From contig NC_088678.1 of the NCBI RefSeq assembly GCF_950023065.1, positions 44,878,580-44,942,579 of the forward strand: a stretch of DNA of 64,000 nt, in the 5' to 3' direction. The stretch comes from Planococcus citri (taxonomy: Eukaryota > Arthropoda > Insecta > Hemiptera > Pseudococcidae). Positions within the stretch are counted from its first letter, which is position 1. Every line of letters starts with the position of its first letter. Shown here piece after piece: positions 25,827-38,841 of the stretch. The notes under the pieces are model-generated. The model saw only the letters and a list, made by a program, of their open reading frames with translations. It was not told the origin of the DNA and made no database searches. A program made the position numbers and the translations under genes.

Positions 25827-28800
25827 GTTTGCTTCGAGTTTTCCTTCTCATTTCGATCGTTATTTTTAATTTAGCTAAATTATTTTCGGATTAATTTGAT
25901 TAAGTAAACTTTCGTCGAATTGTAAAAGTTTTGTATCTCTACCTGAATGGTGAATTGGCGAATCATCGATATCAATCTTCGGTTTTTTTTTCTCTTGTTT
26001 ATCTATTTTTATTCGTCGAGTGAAAGATGAAAAGCACCAAATTTATATACTTTCGAACCAAAGTTTTTTCCATTTTAACAAACTATCAAGTAGGTATCTA
26101 CCTACTTCTACTTTTTAAAGAAGTTCTATACTCTTTTTTTTCATACATCTACATAGAATGGTTAACGAATTCTTAATGAGCTTTTGATTTTATGAAAACA
26201 CTTTGCCAAAATTGACGAGCTTTTACTACTAAAAGCTTTTATTCTTCGTAGCTTGAGAAAAAAATGTATTATGAATGAATGTCGATTCGTTCTTTATAAC
26301 TTTTCGCTGTACTGTACTCTATTCAAATTCTTCTCGTTCATGAAACCTGAAATAACTTGCTAGGTGCGAGGTACCTCTACCTACCACCTACTTGATTAAG
26401 TTATAGTGCCCGTGAATTCATCAGATATTGGATATATATTCTTCGATAGAAATGGACTGGTTTGCTTCTTTATTGATTAGAATGTTCTAAGGATTTGGCG
26501 ATTTATGTTTTTGAATGATTATCAATTACAATTACCTACTTATCTAAAATGGTTTCAACAATAAGGCATTTCAATTCTGATGTTATGATTCATCATGAAA
26601 GTGTTGGTAAAGTGTCTATGTTTTTCCTTTGATGCATAAATATTTGAATTTGACTATAGAATTTGAAAACTTCTTCACGTAATTTGAATACTGGAGTTGC
26701 TTGATTGGTTACGTTTGAAAATTAATTAACTGTTGATTTATTTTAAGTGATATGCTAACATGAGCTGCAGATTATCTACATATGTATAGGTACCTCTACC
26801 TATGCCTTTAGCTGTCTATTTATGTATGGACCAATTTGTTTATTCATGTTATCAGAACAATTTTAAATGTCGTTTGAAGGTCAAAGTGTCAGATACACAG
26901 AACAATAGCACGATATTTTTTATCTAGCTGAAAATTCAAATGACCTGTATGCATATTTTTCGTTTTCTTCTCTCCGTTTTTATTTTTTTGCGAGAGAAAA
27001 GGCACGTTTGCTTTATCTAAGTATTGTTACATGGTAAATATTGGTTTGAAATATTTTGCATTTAAGGAAAATGAATTGGAATTTGAAAACAATAGGTATA
27101 GGGTATAGAAAATTCAAATTAGTTCATTAAAAACGAGAGTAATTATTGCGAAATATGAATTGGGCCTGCCTAGATTCATATTTCATTATCAAATAAATAG
27201 ATCCATAATAATCTATAAAAAGGAGATTTTCGTCTTCCAATTCTTTAAATTTTCATTGTGTGTTTGTCAATTGGGTAAGTATAGTGACTAAAAATTGGTT
27301 CAAATTGTGTGTTTTTTTAATAAGTTCTGTTTCTATTGAGCCATTTTATGAATTTAGGTATGAAATTATCATATACCAATTTCAGCTCTTTTTAAATTAA
27401 TTGGTTAATGTTTAAATTGAATATACCTTACACTCATCCTCCCTCTCCTCCCTGAAAAAAAATGGACGTAGTCTCCCTCATGAACTCGAAATTGAAAAAA
27501 TATTTCTTTAGAATAAATTTTTCTGGAATTTGATGTACTTATAGATACTTTTTGTCTATTTCTATGAAAATTTATCTCTTTGAGCTATTCATTTTGAATG
27601 TGAAATTTTAATTTGATGATCGAAGACTCTACATTTGAATTTTCAGGTACCTATACCTACCTATGGTACCTATATTAAAAACAGCAAATTAGTTATTGGG
27701 TGAAGTTTTCAATTTGGATATACGTAATATAAAAACTCAGATTCGTATTTTAGAGTAACTCACGAGGACAACCTTCTGCTTGATGTCGAAAAAATTAGAT
27801 TTCAAGGAATGAAGCTTTGAAATAATGTTGTCAAAATAAGAATAAAATTGAAAATTTTGAGATAATATGACTTTTTTTCGTAATTCATGCGAAGTTTTTA
27901 AGATTGGAATTTTGATGAAGTACATATTAGAGCTTTCTTTCAGTCGAGTCAGTCTGAATGAAGTTCGGGGGGGGGGTGGATGATGGAGAAGCAGTATATT
28001 AAAGTAATGACGATACTTGAAGAAAAGAAACACTCATAAGGAAAAGGAAATGAGCAAAAATGATGAAAAATTGAAGAAAAAATATCTCAATTCTTTGGAT
28101 TCTATTTTCATCAGGTTTTTTAATTGGCAAAATCTTCCTAAATTTTCCCTTGAATTCAATTTCCTGAACATACACTTGAATTGAGAGGAAAACTGGATTC
28201 ATTCTGTCGACTGAAATGCCAATTTTGCTGATTTGTCAAGGGAGGTATTCTTAATTTCCTCACTTCCCACTTACCTCTACAGAAAACATGGAAGTGATGA
28301 AACGATTATAATTGAGATTAAATATTGCCGGAAGAAAAAGTTTCATGTTTTTAAGATGGAAGTTGAATTAATATAGAAAAATGAGCCGATTTTCATCGAA
28401 TGTAAATTTTCTTTATTTTGAAAATCAAAATTCCAAAAATATCGATGCAAGTCTATGCATTTTCTATTTCAGATTTTCTTCAATAAGATTAATTTACAGA
28501 AAATAAAATGAAAATATTTCTTCGGGTGACTTTTTTTTTTGGAAACTTTAGATAATTTTTCATAGGTACCTATCTTATTATTCATGCTAACGCGAGGGCA
28601 CAAAACTGGTCGATGAGTCGAGGTAAACAAAGTACCTAATTCTAATAAATACTCAAGGTGCCTGTTTTGGATTTGAAGAGGCAGACAAAATGTAAGGAGA
28701 AATTTGAAACCACTTTTAAAGCTTAAGTAATTTAAAAATTTTTATATTTAATTTTAAAGTTCACATCTTAAGAAAGTCTCCGGAAAAAATAGATGCATCT

Positions 28801-29756
28801 GTTTTCAAATCTGAGGAGACTTTGAATGACTGAACATTTATAAAATTTGATGAGAGTATCATTCAATTGCTGCAGTGGGGTGAAGAAGGAGTCGTATGCT
28901 TTTTTTTTGGGTATCTTTGATTTTGAAAAGCATCTTTTGACATGCTTTGTGAGTTTTAAAAATGTTGGAAAAGTGCTGCGTTTAGTACAAAAGCCCGAAT
29001 TTCATTTTGGGTTTTCATGATTGCAGCAGTTTGAAATTTTTTTGAAAGAAAGAAAAATTTAGCCAAAGTATTTTGCGCAGCAATTGCCAAAGATTCTGCG
29101 ATAATTCTGAAAAAAGATCATAGCATTGAAATGGGAAGAACTAATTTGACATTAAATTGGATTATTTCGTCAAGTGTAGTCACAAAGAGTGATGTCTCTG
29201 GAAAAATTCAAACCAAACATAAACATACTTTTTTAAAATGAAATTTCCTATCTTACAAATCGAAAAAAATCAGACACAGTCATACATTTTCGTTTCGAAT
29301 AGTTATGCAAGAAAAAGAAAACTTCAGTTTATTGAATATTTTTACTTTTTCTTTAGATCATGTTTTGCTATTTTAAAATAGGAAAGAAGCAAACAATGAT
29401 CATGGTTTATTTTATGCAGAGTCTCGAAAGCTTCTCCGGATTTCTCTGGAAAGTAAAATTTTATACGTGATTCTTTGGGTTTTTCTTGAAAAATGAATTT
29501 ATTGCGACACCTTCAATTTAGGAGATAGACAACCCACTTTCAATTTCTACAACGTGTTATTTTGCCGACTAATTTGAACCCCCTTCCCTCCCGCATTACC
29601 TTACCGAGCCTCTAATGTTTTTATGACTATCGCGGTAAATATAGTTGCATATTCGTCGCTAGCAGGCGCTAGTGTAAAATACTCGAAATCCTGACATTGT
29701 CACGCTTGATTATTACGACAAGCTTTACTAAATACGATTTTTTTGATTTGTTGCAG
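25827..29756 (+). other. Putative Krüppel intron or upstream DNA
   Basis: If the exon at 25760 is right, this is a 3.9-kb intron ending in TTGATTTGTTGCAG at 29756. It has no supported gene. It contains a 10-base G run at 27967-27976 and many GGTACC-centred words (for example 26785-26800, 27644-27672, 28563-28572). The two minus-strand frames at 27737-28033 and 27999-28202 have no recognisable product. Confidence 0.35.
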
Positions 29757-31105
29757 GTGTTGTTTCTATTAGTTCCGATGAATTGGTCGTCAGTCCCGTG
29801 ATGAAGGAAACGAAAACCTCGTGCAGATGCAAAGGCAAATGCAACTGCGGCGCTCGTAAAGGGCCAACGTTACGCGGATCCAACGGTACGGTGAATTTCC
29901 CTCTGGAGTTCAATTTGCAGAACTTGATCGGCCACCAGAATCACCAAGTGTTCCCAATGCAGACCGAGCTAATAAAGCATTTCACGTTATCGGCGCTGAT
30001 GGCGTCTTCGGCGGTACCTCGAGAGGCGTACTCACCCGAGTTATTCGCTCAGAATTGGTCGTCGGCTGTGAACTACAACGATACTCCCACGCACGTTGTA
30101 TCGTCCAGCGATCAAATAATCAGACAACGAGGTACCTGCGGTAAACGTCGAAAAAAGAAAGAACCTAGCATATCTCCGGCTCCGCTTTCACCTCCGGTCT
30201 CCACATCGTCCCCGTTGACCAGCCGATCTCCCGTCGAAAGTAACGCCAATGCTAAAACCACCGTCACATCCAAAGGTAAAAAATACGTTTGCAACATTTG
30301 CCAGCGTTCGTTCGACTACAAGCATGTTTTGCAAAACCACGAACGTACGCATACCGGCGAAAAACCGTTCAAGTGCTCGCAATGCCAGAAGAAATTCACC
30401 AGGGACCATCACCTGAAAACGCACATGCGTCTGCATACCGGCGAAAAGCCCTACAAATGCGAGCATTGCCCCAAAGATTTCGTACAAGTAGCCAATTTAC
30501 GTAGGCACACCAGAGTGCATACGGGAGAACGTCCCTACAGTTGCGACCAATGTCCGTCGAAATTTTCAGATTCCAATCAACTCAAAGCCCATATGCTCAT
30601 TCATAGCGGACAAAAGCCATTCGCTTGCGGCCAGTGCAACGGCCAGTATCGTCGTAAGCATCATTTAAACAATCACAAATGCTCCAAAAATGGCGCATCC
30701 AACGAAGACGTGTATATTAAAAGTGAAACTGTGATTAAGAACGAAGATATCGATATGATGGACGAAGACGACGACAGCAAATGCGCCATGAGCGACGATA
30801 CGGTCAGCAGTGATTCCGGAATGTCGGCAGCGTTCAACAGCAGATTGCAAGCCAATGGTTACCATCAACCTTGGATTTCAACTCCGGCTAACGTCATGCC
30901 CATACCCGTTCATCTGTCTCCGTTATCGGATTCGTTGAATTTGACCAAAATCGTCTCGATACCGATGCAAACCGAACCCGAAGATCTCTCGATTAATAAA
31001 AAATATCGATCGGCCAATAACAACAATTCTAGTGGCAGCGTCGCAGATTCGTCGAGAAGCGCGTCGCCTATAATGGAGGAGCATAATCTTTCACCAATCT
31101 CGTAG
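29757..31105 (+). CDS. Kr: Krüppel gap-gene transcription factor, main (last) coding exon
   Basis: Zinc-finger transcription factor that binds DNA and mostly represses target genes in embryonic segmentation. Counting from the Leu codon at 29783 as residue 1, four C2H2 fingers occupy about 170-190, 198-218, 226-246 and 254-274. A fifth, atypical finger follows (C282, C285, H298, C300; Cys as last ligand), as in Drosophila Krüppel. TGEKP/TGERP linkers and stretches such as [18 protein letters not shown] and [20 protein letters not shown] match the Krüppel family closely. A QTEPEDLS segment (PEDLS at 399-403) is the known CtBP co-repressor docking motif. The linker before the fingers is Ser/Pro-rich after a basic KRRKKK run. 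A cysteine cluster (CRCKGKCNC) near the N-terminus is unusual. There is no in-frame ATG start at the exon's beginning; it opens behind a TTTGTTGCAG acceptor, so upstream coding sequence is required unless the internal Met at 29801 is used. Very confident of family; the N-terminus is incomplete. Confidence 0.93.
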
Positions 31106-32700
31106 CTTCTATAAAATACTCATTTTCTACTTAGCTCATAAGTGCTGTGACTTTGTGCTCAATCAAATCTCGTAAAGTATACTTTTGAATAAGGTTTCCT
31201 CCATTTTAAGCCTCAAGGTGTATTACAGTTTTATGTACTTACGTATAGGTAAACGAGCTACACGTTCACCTGTAAACGAAACATTTCCTCATCGTAATTA
31301 TACCGAATACCCTTCAATTATCGAATAATATTTAGGCAATTTTTAAAAATACGTATTTACCCCGAAACGAATTTTAATTGTTCCTACGAGTGGACATCTT
31401 TGTGAAAAATGTCAAAATACCTACCTACGTTTATTTTAAACTTATTCAAAAGTAAGGTTAAATCCATTAAGCAATATTATTGAAAAATATCGATGTTTTA
31501 ATGATCTCCCCCTGAAGTCACACACTTTCATCAATTTAGACTAATAATGGTAACTATTTTATACATTATACCTAAGGTTATTTGTACTTTTTTTCCTACA
31601 TATTCGAAAAGACCACCAATTAAATATTGATAAGGATTTTTACCTCTTTTGTTATATTTTACATTCCTTGTATTTGTATTTTTTCGTTTTTTTTCGTATG
31701 ATTTTTTTTTGTTTATTTTTATTTTTTATTATTATCATTTTTTTTTTTTTTTGCAAACATACCCAATTTTTTATTTGTTACCTATCTGTTTAAATAGGGG
31801 TTACTTACATGTATCTTTCGCAATCTCAACTCATCGCCACCTTTTACGTAATACGTAGGTAAATGATGACTCAATTATGTTGTCAATTTTTTTCTGTGAC
31901 AATGGCTATTATACGTACATCTTCGTAAGTCTTCCTCGATTTGAAAACACGATACAAATATTTTGTTATTATTTTATTTGATTATTTTTCTTTCTTTTAA
32001 AAAAATATTAAATGTGGTTAGAATGGATTACATAAGTCATAAAAGGTTTTCTATCTTACCTACATAAACGATGTTTAGTTTATTTTCAAAATGTTATTAG
32101 GTATTCCTAAGCTCGTAAGGAAATTTTTTTTTGAAAAAAATGTTAATGCGAGCTAGATATGTACCTAGCCTTATGAGTTTTTTTCTGAGGTCGAGAAAAT
32201 AAAACGTGTGTAACTTAATTATCATTTTATATCGAGTCAAATTATTGAGAAATTTATTAGTTTCGCTTTGTAAATATACGTGATTGTTTTAATGTAGTAA
32301 TTTCGGTGCTATTGTTTTTCTTTTCGCTTTTGTTGAAAATACAAGTTTAAGTTTTAATATTGGGTAAATTGTAGCTTGATTCGAATATCTCGTCGATTTT
32401 TTTTACGGTACCTATTTTTGGAATGAGATTTTTTTATTTTCTGTTTTACTTACATACTGACTAGAATTGGATGAATTGATTTATTTCCACATTTTACTAC
32501 TGCTCCTTTTTAAACGTAAAAGACTGAATTTGTATTATGGTTAAGGTATTTGTAATCGTAATTGTGTTCATTACCCTTAAGAAATACTATACTCCGGAAT
32601 TCGAGATTTTTTTTTACAATGTACATAGAGTATTTGGTGTAATCTGTTTTGTTGTTAAAATCTGTGTTATTCGTGTAATAAATATATTCGAAATTTAAAT
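31106..32700 (+). other. Kr: Likely Krüppel 3' UTR
   Basis: AT-rich, non-coding, directly after the stop codon at 31103. An AATAAA at 32677-32682 is the best candidate polyadenylation signal and would give a 3' UTR of about 1.6 kb. One TGTAAATA word at 32269-32276 matches the Pumilio recognition core (UGUANAUA). The exact 3' end is not known. Confidence 0.5.
32677..32682 (+). terminator. Kr: Candidate polyadenylation signal of Krüppel
   Basis: AATAAA followed by TATATTCG and T-rich sequence. It is a strong canonical hexamer downstream of the stop, but AATAAA is common by chance in this AT-rich DNA. Confidence 0.4.
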
Positions 32701-32814
32701 TTTTATCTACTTTTTGTGTGTTATTTGCTGGATAGGAAGTCTACGTACCTACCTATCTTGTTCAGGTAGAAAAACAGTTAAAAACAAGACGCAATTATGG
32801 AAATGTTAGGTAAC

Positions 32815-32995
32815 ATTTATGTTCATTAAAAATACAGACTTTTTATGAAAAAAAAGTCCAACTTATAAGACTGTAAATTGAAATAGGTGGAAGTATGCTT
32901 CGAAATTGTAAGTGTAAGTTGAAATTTTTCGAGTGAATATAAGATTTATGTTCATTAAAAATACAGATTTTTTATGAAAAAAAAAGTCCAACTTA
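32815..32995. repeat. 51-bp direct duplication, copies about 130 bp apart
   Basis: Copy 1 is 32815-32865 and copy 2 is 32944-32995. Both contain ATTTATGTTCATTAAAAATA followed by CAGA, a T-run, ATGAAAA and AGTCCAACTTA. They differ by one substitution and one A-run indel, so the duplication is recent. There is no coding content. Confidence 0.8.
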
Positions 32996-35900
32996 AAAAA
33001 CAAAAACATTGAAAAAGATTTGAAACATGTGGTGAAAAAAGTTTTTGATAACAAACAAATTGAATACACGTGTAAAAAATTCTAAAAATTGGCATAATAG
33101 TATCAATTAGTTTCATTTTTTTCTTCATTTTAAAGTTTTTTGTTTTTTTTTCTTTTAATATTTGGAAAATACTCCCATTTTGTTGACATTTCAACAAAAC
33201 ACTGAGAAAAATTATTTAATTTTATCAGACAATCTTCCATTTTTTAAAATACATTTTGTGATAACTTTCGGTGTACAAGTTCTTTCAAGTTGTAGGAGGG
33301 AGAGGTAAACGGGGCATTTGTCTTAAAATCCTATTTTCTGAAGAAACTAATAATAAGAAATGAAGGGCTTGAAAATACAAAAAATTCATTTAAAAAATAT
33401 CAAGTTTATTTTCAAAAGATGAATAAAGGATTGAAAAAGTCACAATTTAGGTATATTCAAGAGTCAATTCTTTAAATGGCAAGAGGATGGGAAAGCAAAA
33501 TAATTACGAGTGTTTTTCTCCAGGCCTGGAAAGAATCTCAAAAATGTCAGCTAATTAGTAGCAAAATTCACATTCAAGAGTTCAAATTTTATGAAGTTTT
33601 CAAAATAAAATTTTTTGAAGGAGCTGAAGTTTTCAACAGTTGCATTTTCCATCTTTTCACAGAGTGTGATAGAAATATTTTTAGTTTTAGAAAAAAAATT
33701 GAAAATGTTTAATATCAAATTGCTCTTGATTTTTAACAATCTCTTTGAAATCGTTGATTAATTAATTTACCTAGGTTAGGTGCGATACTGTATCCATTCT
33801 AGCTAGCTTGATTTGCGAAGAAATACCTATTAAAGAAGATGAAGATAGAATTAATTGATTCTAAAAAGAAAAACGTCCAACAAAATAGGCAAGTTTCCTA
33901 TACTATTTCCTGTTTCTTTAAAAATCGTAGAGTAAATACACGTTAGCTATAGATACGTTTTTCTCTTAATTTTTTATCACAAATTGAAAAGTGACTCGAT
34001 AAAATTTTCAAATAACCAGGGTGAAAGTTTTCTCGATAGAAACAGATTCGCTATAGATAGGTGTATACCTGTGGTATTCTCAATATCTCATTAATTTCTA
34101 GCGTTGTCAGTTGAAACGGTCAACTTGGTTTTCCAAAAAGGAAGGAAGAACAGAGATACGTTCGTTTTAAGAATGAAAAGTGAAAAGGGTTTCTTTTTTT
34201 TCGATAAAAACTTTTAATCGACTGATATTTCATTAAAGTTGTTTTTTCAAACTTCGTATGGCGAGAATTTTAAAGCAGGTGCATGGTTTTTAAGTGTTCT
34301 TCGTGAAAAAGCATGACGTCATTAAAAATTTTCCATTACTTGTAACGTTGACTTCGCAGGAAAAAACCAAACGATGCTGTGTAGTAAAAAAGTTGACGTT
34401 TTGATGTTTTTTGAAAAAAAAAAAAGAGTTTTACTTTATATTTTATATTTTTTCGTTACTTCTCTTAGTTTTCTGAATCAAATTTTTCAAATTTTAGTTT
34501 CCTAAGTATTCGGAAACCTAATAAAAAAAATGAAAAAAGTATTCTGTTTTCAGTTTATAATAAACGATAATATTCGTAACAAACGAAGCAACAAAAATGA
34601 GCGATAAAAACCCTTACATTTGGGTCAGCTATCCACTTTTTAATTTTTTTTTTTTTATAAACCTAACGGGTTCGCGAATGTTTTACCTATATAACCTAAC
34701 TGAACAGATCCTTTACCGGTGGATGAAAAAAAAAACTACTTGAGATTTTTTTATTGTTTCCTTTGTGTTTACTTGTATTCGGCTTGCAAATGTTTCTTTT
34801 GAACATGTGTTATTTTACGTGTAAGCGAGCATTTTACTGTAAAAGATTGTCGGTTATTATGAGGAAATACTGCTGCTGGTTACCTAGTTTAATAGAGAGG
34901 CGAAAGTAATGTCCTTTTCAGTGTATTAAAAAAGGGTAGGTAGGTGAGTTTTTTTTTATCAGACTATTTCCTTTTAATGAAATCTATTCTTTTTTTAACG
35001 CTATCTGCACTGGACATAATCTAAATTCCGAACGAATTAAAGTGGAAAATAACTCGCGAATCAGACATCATCCGGAGTAATACTGTTTTATAAAGAGATT
35101 ACTGTGCAATCCTTTTGCATCTCCAATCACCCGGGACGAATATTTCACCGCGACAATGACGTCGAACCCTTTGTCAATTGATAAAAAAAAAGAGTTTAAA
35201 ATGAACAAAATAATTCTAACAAAAGCGACACACGTTGGTGCGACGGATAATTTCCCCTTTTTTGGAAAAAAAAATCTACAAAATTTAGCCTTAAGGGTAA
35301 TTCGACATTTAGACTAAAAGTGGGTGGTAGGAAAAGTACAAAAACAGTATTAGAACTTGAATGTTTTTTTATATAATGTATATAATAGAAGGGGTAGAAG
35401 TGTTGACGAATCTGTGTCAAACCCTCGTGCAATGCAACTAATATACTATGTGCACTCGAGTTTAAACCATAACCGATAATTTTTACCCTTTAGGATCATT
35501 CTTTTTTTTTTTCTCGTTTTTGCAAATAAAACCTTATGTATGGGTTTGTTTAAACATTATATTACTTTTTTATAGTTCTCATCGGTTTCTCATTCGATGA
35601 CAAATTTGTTTACTTTTCAGATACTGCAGTAAAACTGCTGGTAAAATGTAGATTATACGATGTACTATTCCTAAAATTATACGATTGTGGTTTTTTTTTT
35701 ATATGTAGGTATATGTATATTTTAGACCTATTTCTCGTATTGATAGCATATTGGAATTCCAGCTGATCTTCGTGAATTTCGCAATGAAATTTAGTAAATT
35801 ATCGCGAACGATTAATCATCGATTTTAGTATAGTTGTATTCCTTGAAAAAAAAAACCATCCAACTCAAACATCAGCATCATCTCACACTCGAGCTCCTAT

Positions 35901-38040
35901 AACTTTTCCTAATGCTAGGCAACTTCACGAACACGTCGTTAAATTTGCACTTAAAGTAATTGGAGGCTTTAAATTTAACAACATTAATTTTCGTTGCAAA
36001 AAATTACAAAACCGGCTTTATTTTAAAGGCAGTTTTAAATGAAAGAAACAACTCTAGTAAAAGCAAGCCGGAGACCCAAGGGTAATAACAAAAAAAAAGG
36101 GATGATAGGGTAACAAACATATAAACTCATTGTATATGCAAAACAGTGTGGGTGCAGCGCGTGGGTAAGGGTTAAAAGAAAAAACATTTTTCTCGTACTT
36201 CGTTAGGGGTGAGTTCTTTGCTAAATTAATTTGATCCGAGAAACAAAGCGCATATTCAACTAATGGAACTTGCTTACAATTCAAAAAAAAAAATCTTCAA
36301 CCCCAAATTTCTTCTCTTATACAGCTTATTATTCATGCGGTTATCTTCGTTTTTTACCCTTCTCAATGAATCACAGGTTACTTAAAAAGTATCATATAGA
36401 TGCAAATTTTTTTATACCACTGTTTTAAAATGTAGATTTGAATATTTCGCAGATGTAACGTGAATTTCAAATTTTTTAGCCAATGAATTTCAAATTTTTC
36501 TTTTATAAAAGACTTTTTTTTTCTCAATGGTAAAAGGTGTACAGTTCCATTGCCTCTCTCTTTGATACTGGTACAAATTGGAACCAAAAAGAATTTATTT
36601 GCGCGAGTTCATGGAGCAAAAAAATTCGAAGCTTTGGCAGCATCTTAATACTTATACCTACCTATCTGAAATGTAGAAGTGGATATCTTTTGAACCGGAA
36701 TTTTGTAATTAAAGTTGTTTTTCTTTGTTTTACCAGAATTTTAATTCCAATATCTACTTACTTTGTCGAGAAAAGACTTATTTTAAAAGTTTGCTATTAA
36801 CTTTGAGTGTTTGATTAGAATTCACTTGATAATTCAAAACACAAGTAGATGAGTATAAGCATTGATTTCTTTGTAGGTATCTAGATAAATTAAACTACAA
36901 CTAACAAATCCCTACACTATAGGTAGGTACCACTATACTAAGAGTTCAGTGGTAGTTTCGAGTTGAAGGCCTGTAATAAGAAACAGCTGAAAATTTTTCT
37001 CGAGTTTTTTTTCCAGACTAGACAAAAAAAATACAAAAATTTCTGTATTTAAAAAAAATTGATTGCACAACTAGATTCATCAGGACTCAGGTTGAACCAA
37101 ACAAACATGTGATATGTTCTTCCTATCATTAAAAAATTGAAGAGACTAGTCATTTTTTTATACCTACATAGGTACTTAAAATCCGGAATAACTTCTCTTT
37201 ATTTAAAAAAATGAAATTTAGAATTCATAACCGTACTTCTTGCATTCGTAATTTTGCGTTGAAAAAAGTTTAAGAACCTATAACCTATAACTTAGCTCGA
37301 AATTATGAGCATTCTTTAATAATCAAATTTGAGGTAAAAAATTGCAATATTGATGCCACGTAGGTAATCATCAGATTGACTTATTTGTAGGTTATAGACT
37401 ATAGTTTCAACTTATTCTATACAAATTCTACTTTTCAAATAGGTAATTTGAATCATTTCATAACAAACTTCCTTAAATTCAATTGAAAATGTAAAAAAAG
37501 AATCAAAAATGCTATAATTAATTTCTGCTTAAACGTCAGATCACTTCTAAATAAAATTGACTACCTACTTATTTTTGAATTGAAGTGAAAGGTTTAAGAA
37601 TCATTGAAATACTTGGGCTCTGATTGTGATTAGAAAAATTGAGAGGAAATGTGGTAATTTAAAAAAAAAAATTAAAAATCATATTTGATCATTGATACAT
37701 ACAATAATGCGGGATAAGTAGCAATAATTTGGCGATGTTCATTAAATCAATGCAACAACTTTGTTTCCGGATATAAATAACGTTACAAAAACACAAACAT
37801 TTTTTTGTCAATATCATAGCATTTTTTTTTTTTTTTTTTTTAAATATTTCACTATACTTACCGATGGTTTCAATTCTTGTACCATCTCTTTTTTCGAGTC
37901 ATTATTTTCCACTTTTATTTTATCACATCAACTTCTCATCACTTCACTTAGAGAAGAAGTAATTTAGCGATTTAAACTCTTCTTTACTTATTTACCTATA
38001 CTCATCTTGGAGCAATTTTTATCAATAGGGTTAGTTACAA
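32996..38040. other. Gene-poor intergenic DNA
   Basis: No gene is supported; open frames are below 90 codons and unrecognised. A CpG-richer unique patch is present around 35.0-35.2 kb. AAGGGTTAA (a Krüppel-type core) occurs at 36167-36175, with AAAGGGTT at 34184-34191 and AACCCTTT at 35165-35172. A T17-18 run lies near 37825. Confidence 0.5.
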
Positions 38041-38149
38041 AATAAATAAATAAAAATAAAAAAATATTGGAAAGATCTTTCGAATACCTTTAATAAATAA
38101 ATAAATAAAAATAAAAAAATATTGGAAAGATCTTTCGAATACCTTTAAT
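38041..38149. repeat. Exact tandem duplication, 55-bp unit, two copies
   Basis: The unit starts with AATAAATAAATAAAAATAAA and contains the palindrome GAAAGATCTTTC. Copy 1 is 38041-38095 and copy 2 starts at 38096. The copies appear identical, so the event is recent or is an assembly artefact. Confidence 0.85.
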
Positions 38150-38757
38150 CTTCATCAAGTTTACAACATTACACGTACTTAACGTAGGTACTTCTACACA
38201 CTCTCTCCTTCTCCTCCTGCTCTACCTCACGCCTTTTACTCTCTTGTCAACATTACAAAGATACTTACAATATGACGAGAAAAAATTCCCGGTATCTTTC
38301 ATCTCTCGTTTCACAATAAACTAAACAGCAATAACGCATCAGAAGAAAAAAAATATAAAACCTTGGCTGACTTTCTGAACACCTTACCAAACCCCTTTTC
38401 ATTTGGCCCTAGAATTACAAAACTTTTTTTGAACGCATTGTAAAATAGTACGAAGTATTCGCTTGTTTTTTCTTCATTTTTTTTTTTATTGCAAAAAGTT
38501 TTTATAATTTATTTTTCATATTCTTTCTTATCATTGTTATTCGGAGGAACTTTAAATTACCCCTGCTCGCGACATCGATATCTTTCTCGCCTTTTCGTTT
38601 TTGAAAATTTTTATCATAAAAGAATTTATCAAGACTGAAAAAGAGAACGAAAAATAAAGAACAAATAAAACTCATTTTTGTTTGAAATGTTATTTTGTTG
38701 CGTAACTTTGTTGTTTTTTTTTTGTATTTTAAATTACCTACATGTATTGTTTTTCAG

Positions 38758-38841
38758 GTGCCTGAAGAGCCTATCTTGCCACCTTTGAATTTCGAAATTA
38801 AGATCAAGGTTCCAAAAGAATCATGGACATGCGCCTACTAA
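38758..38841 (+). CDS. Possible orphan terminal exon, 27 codons
   Basis: A good acceptor (TATTGTTTTTCAG, ending at 38757) is followed by an open frame to TAA at 38839-38841. It encodes a hydrophilic peptide beginning VPEEPILPPLNFEIKIKVPK. The other two frames close quickly. No family is recognised and no upstream partner exon was found. A 27-codon opening can arise by chance, so this is only a candidate. Confidence 0.12.
   Translation: MPEEPILPPLNFEIKIKVPKESWTCAY

Noticed and set aside
30112..30868. Several frames of 60-99 codons opposite or out of frame with Krüppel
   Set aside because: Shadows of the zinc-finger coding sequence.
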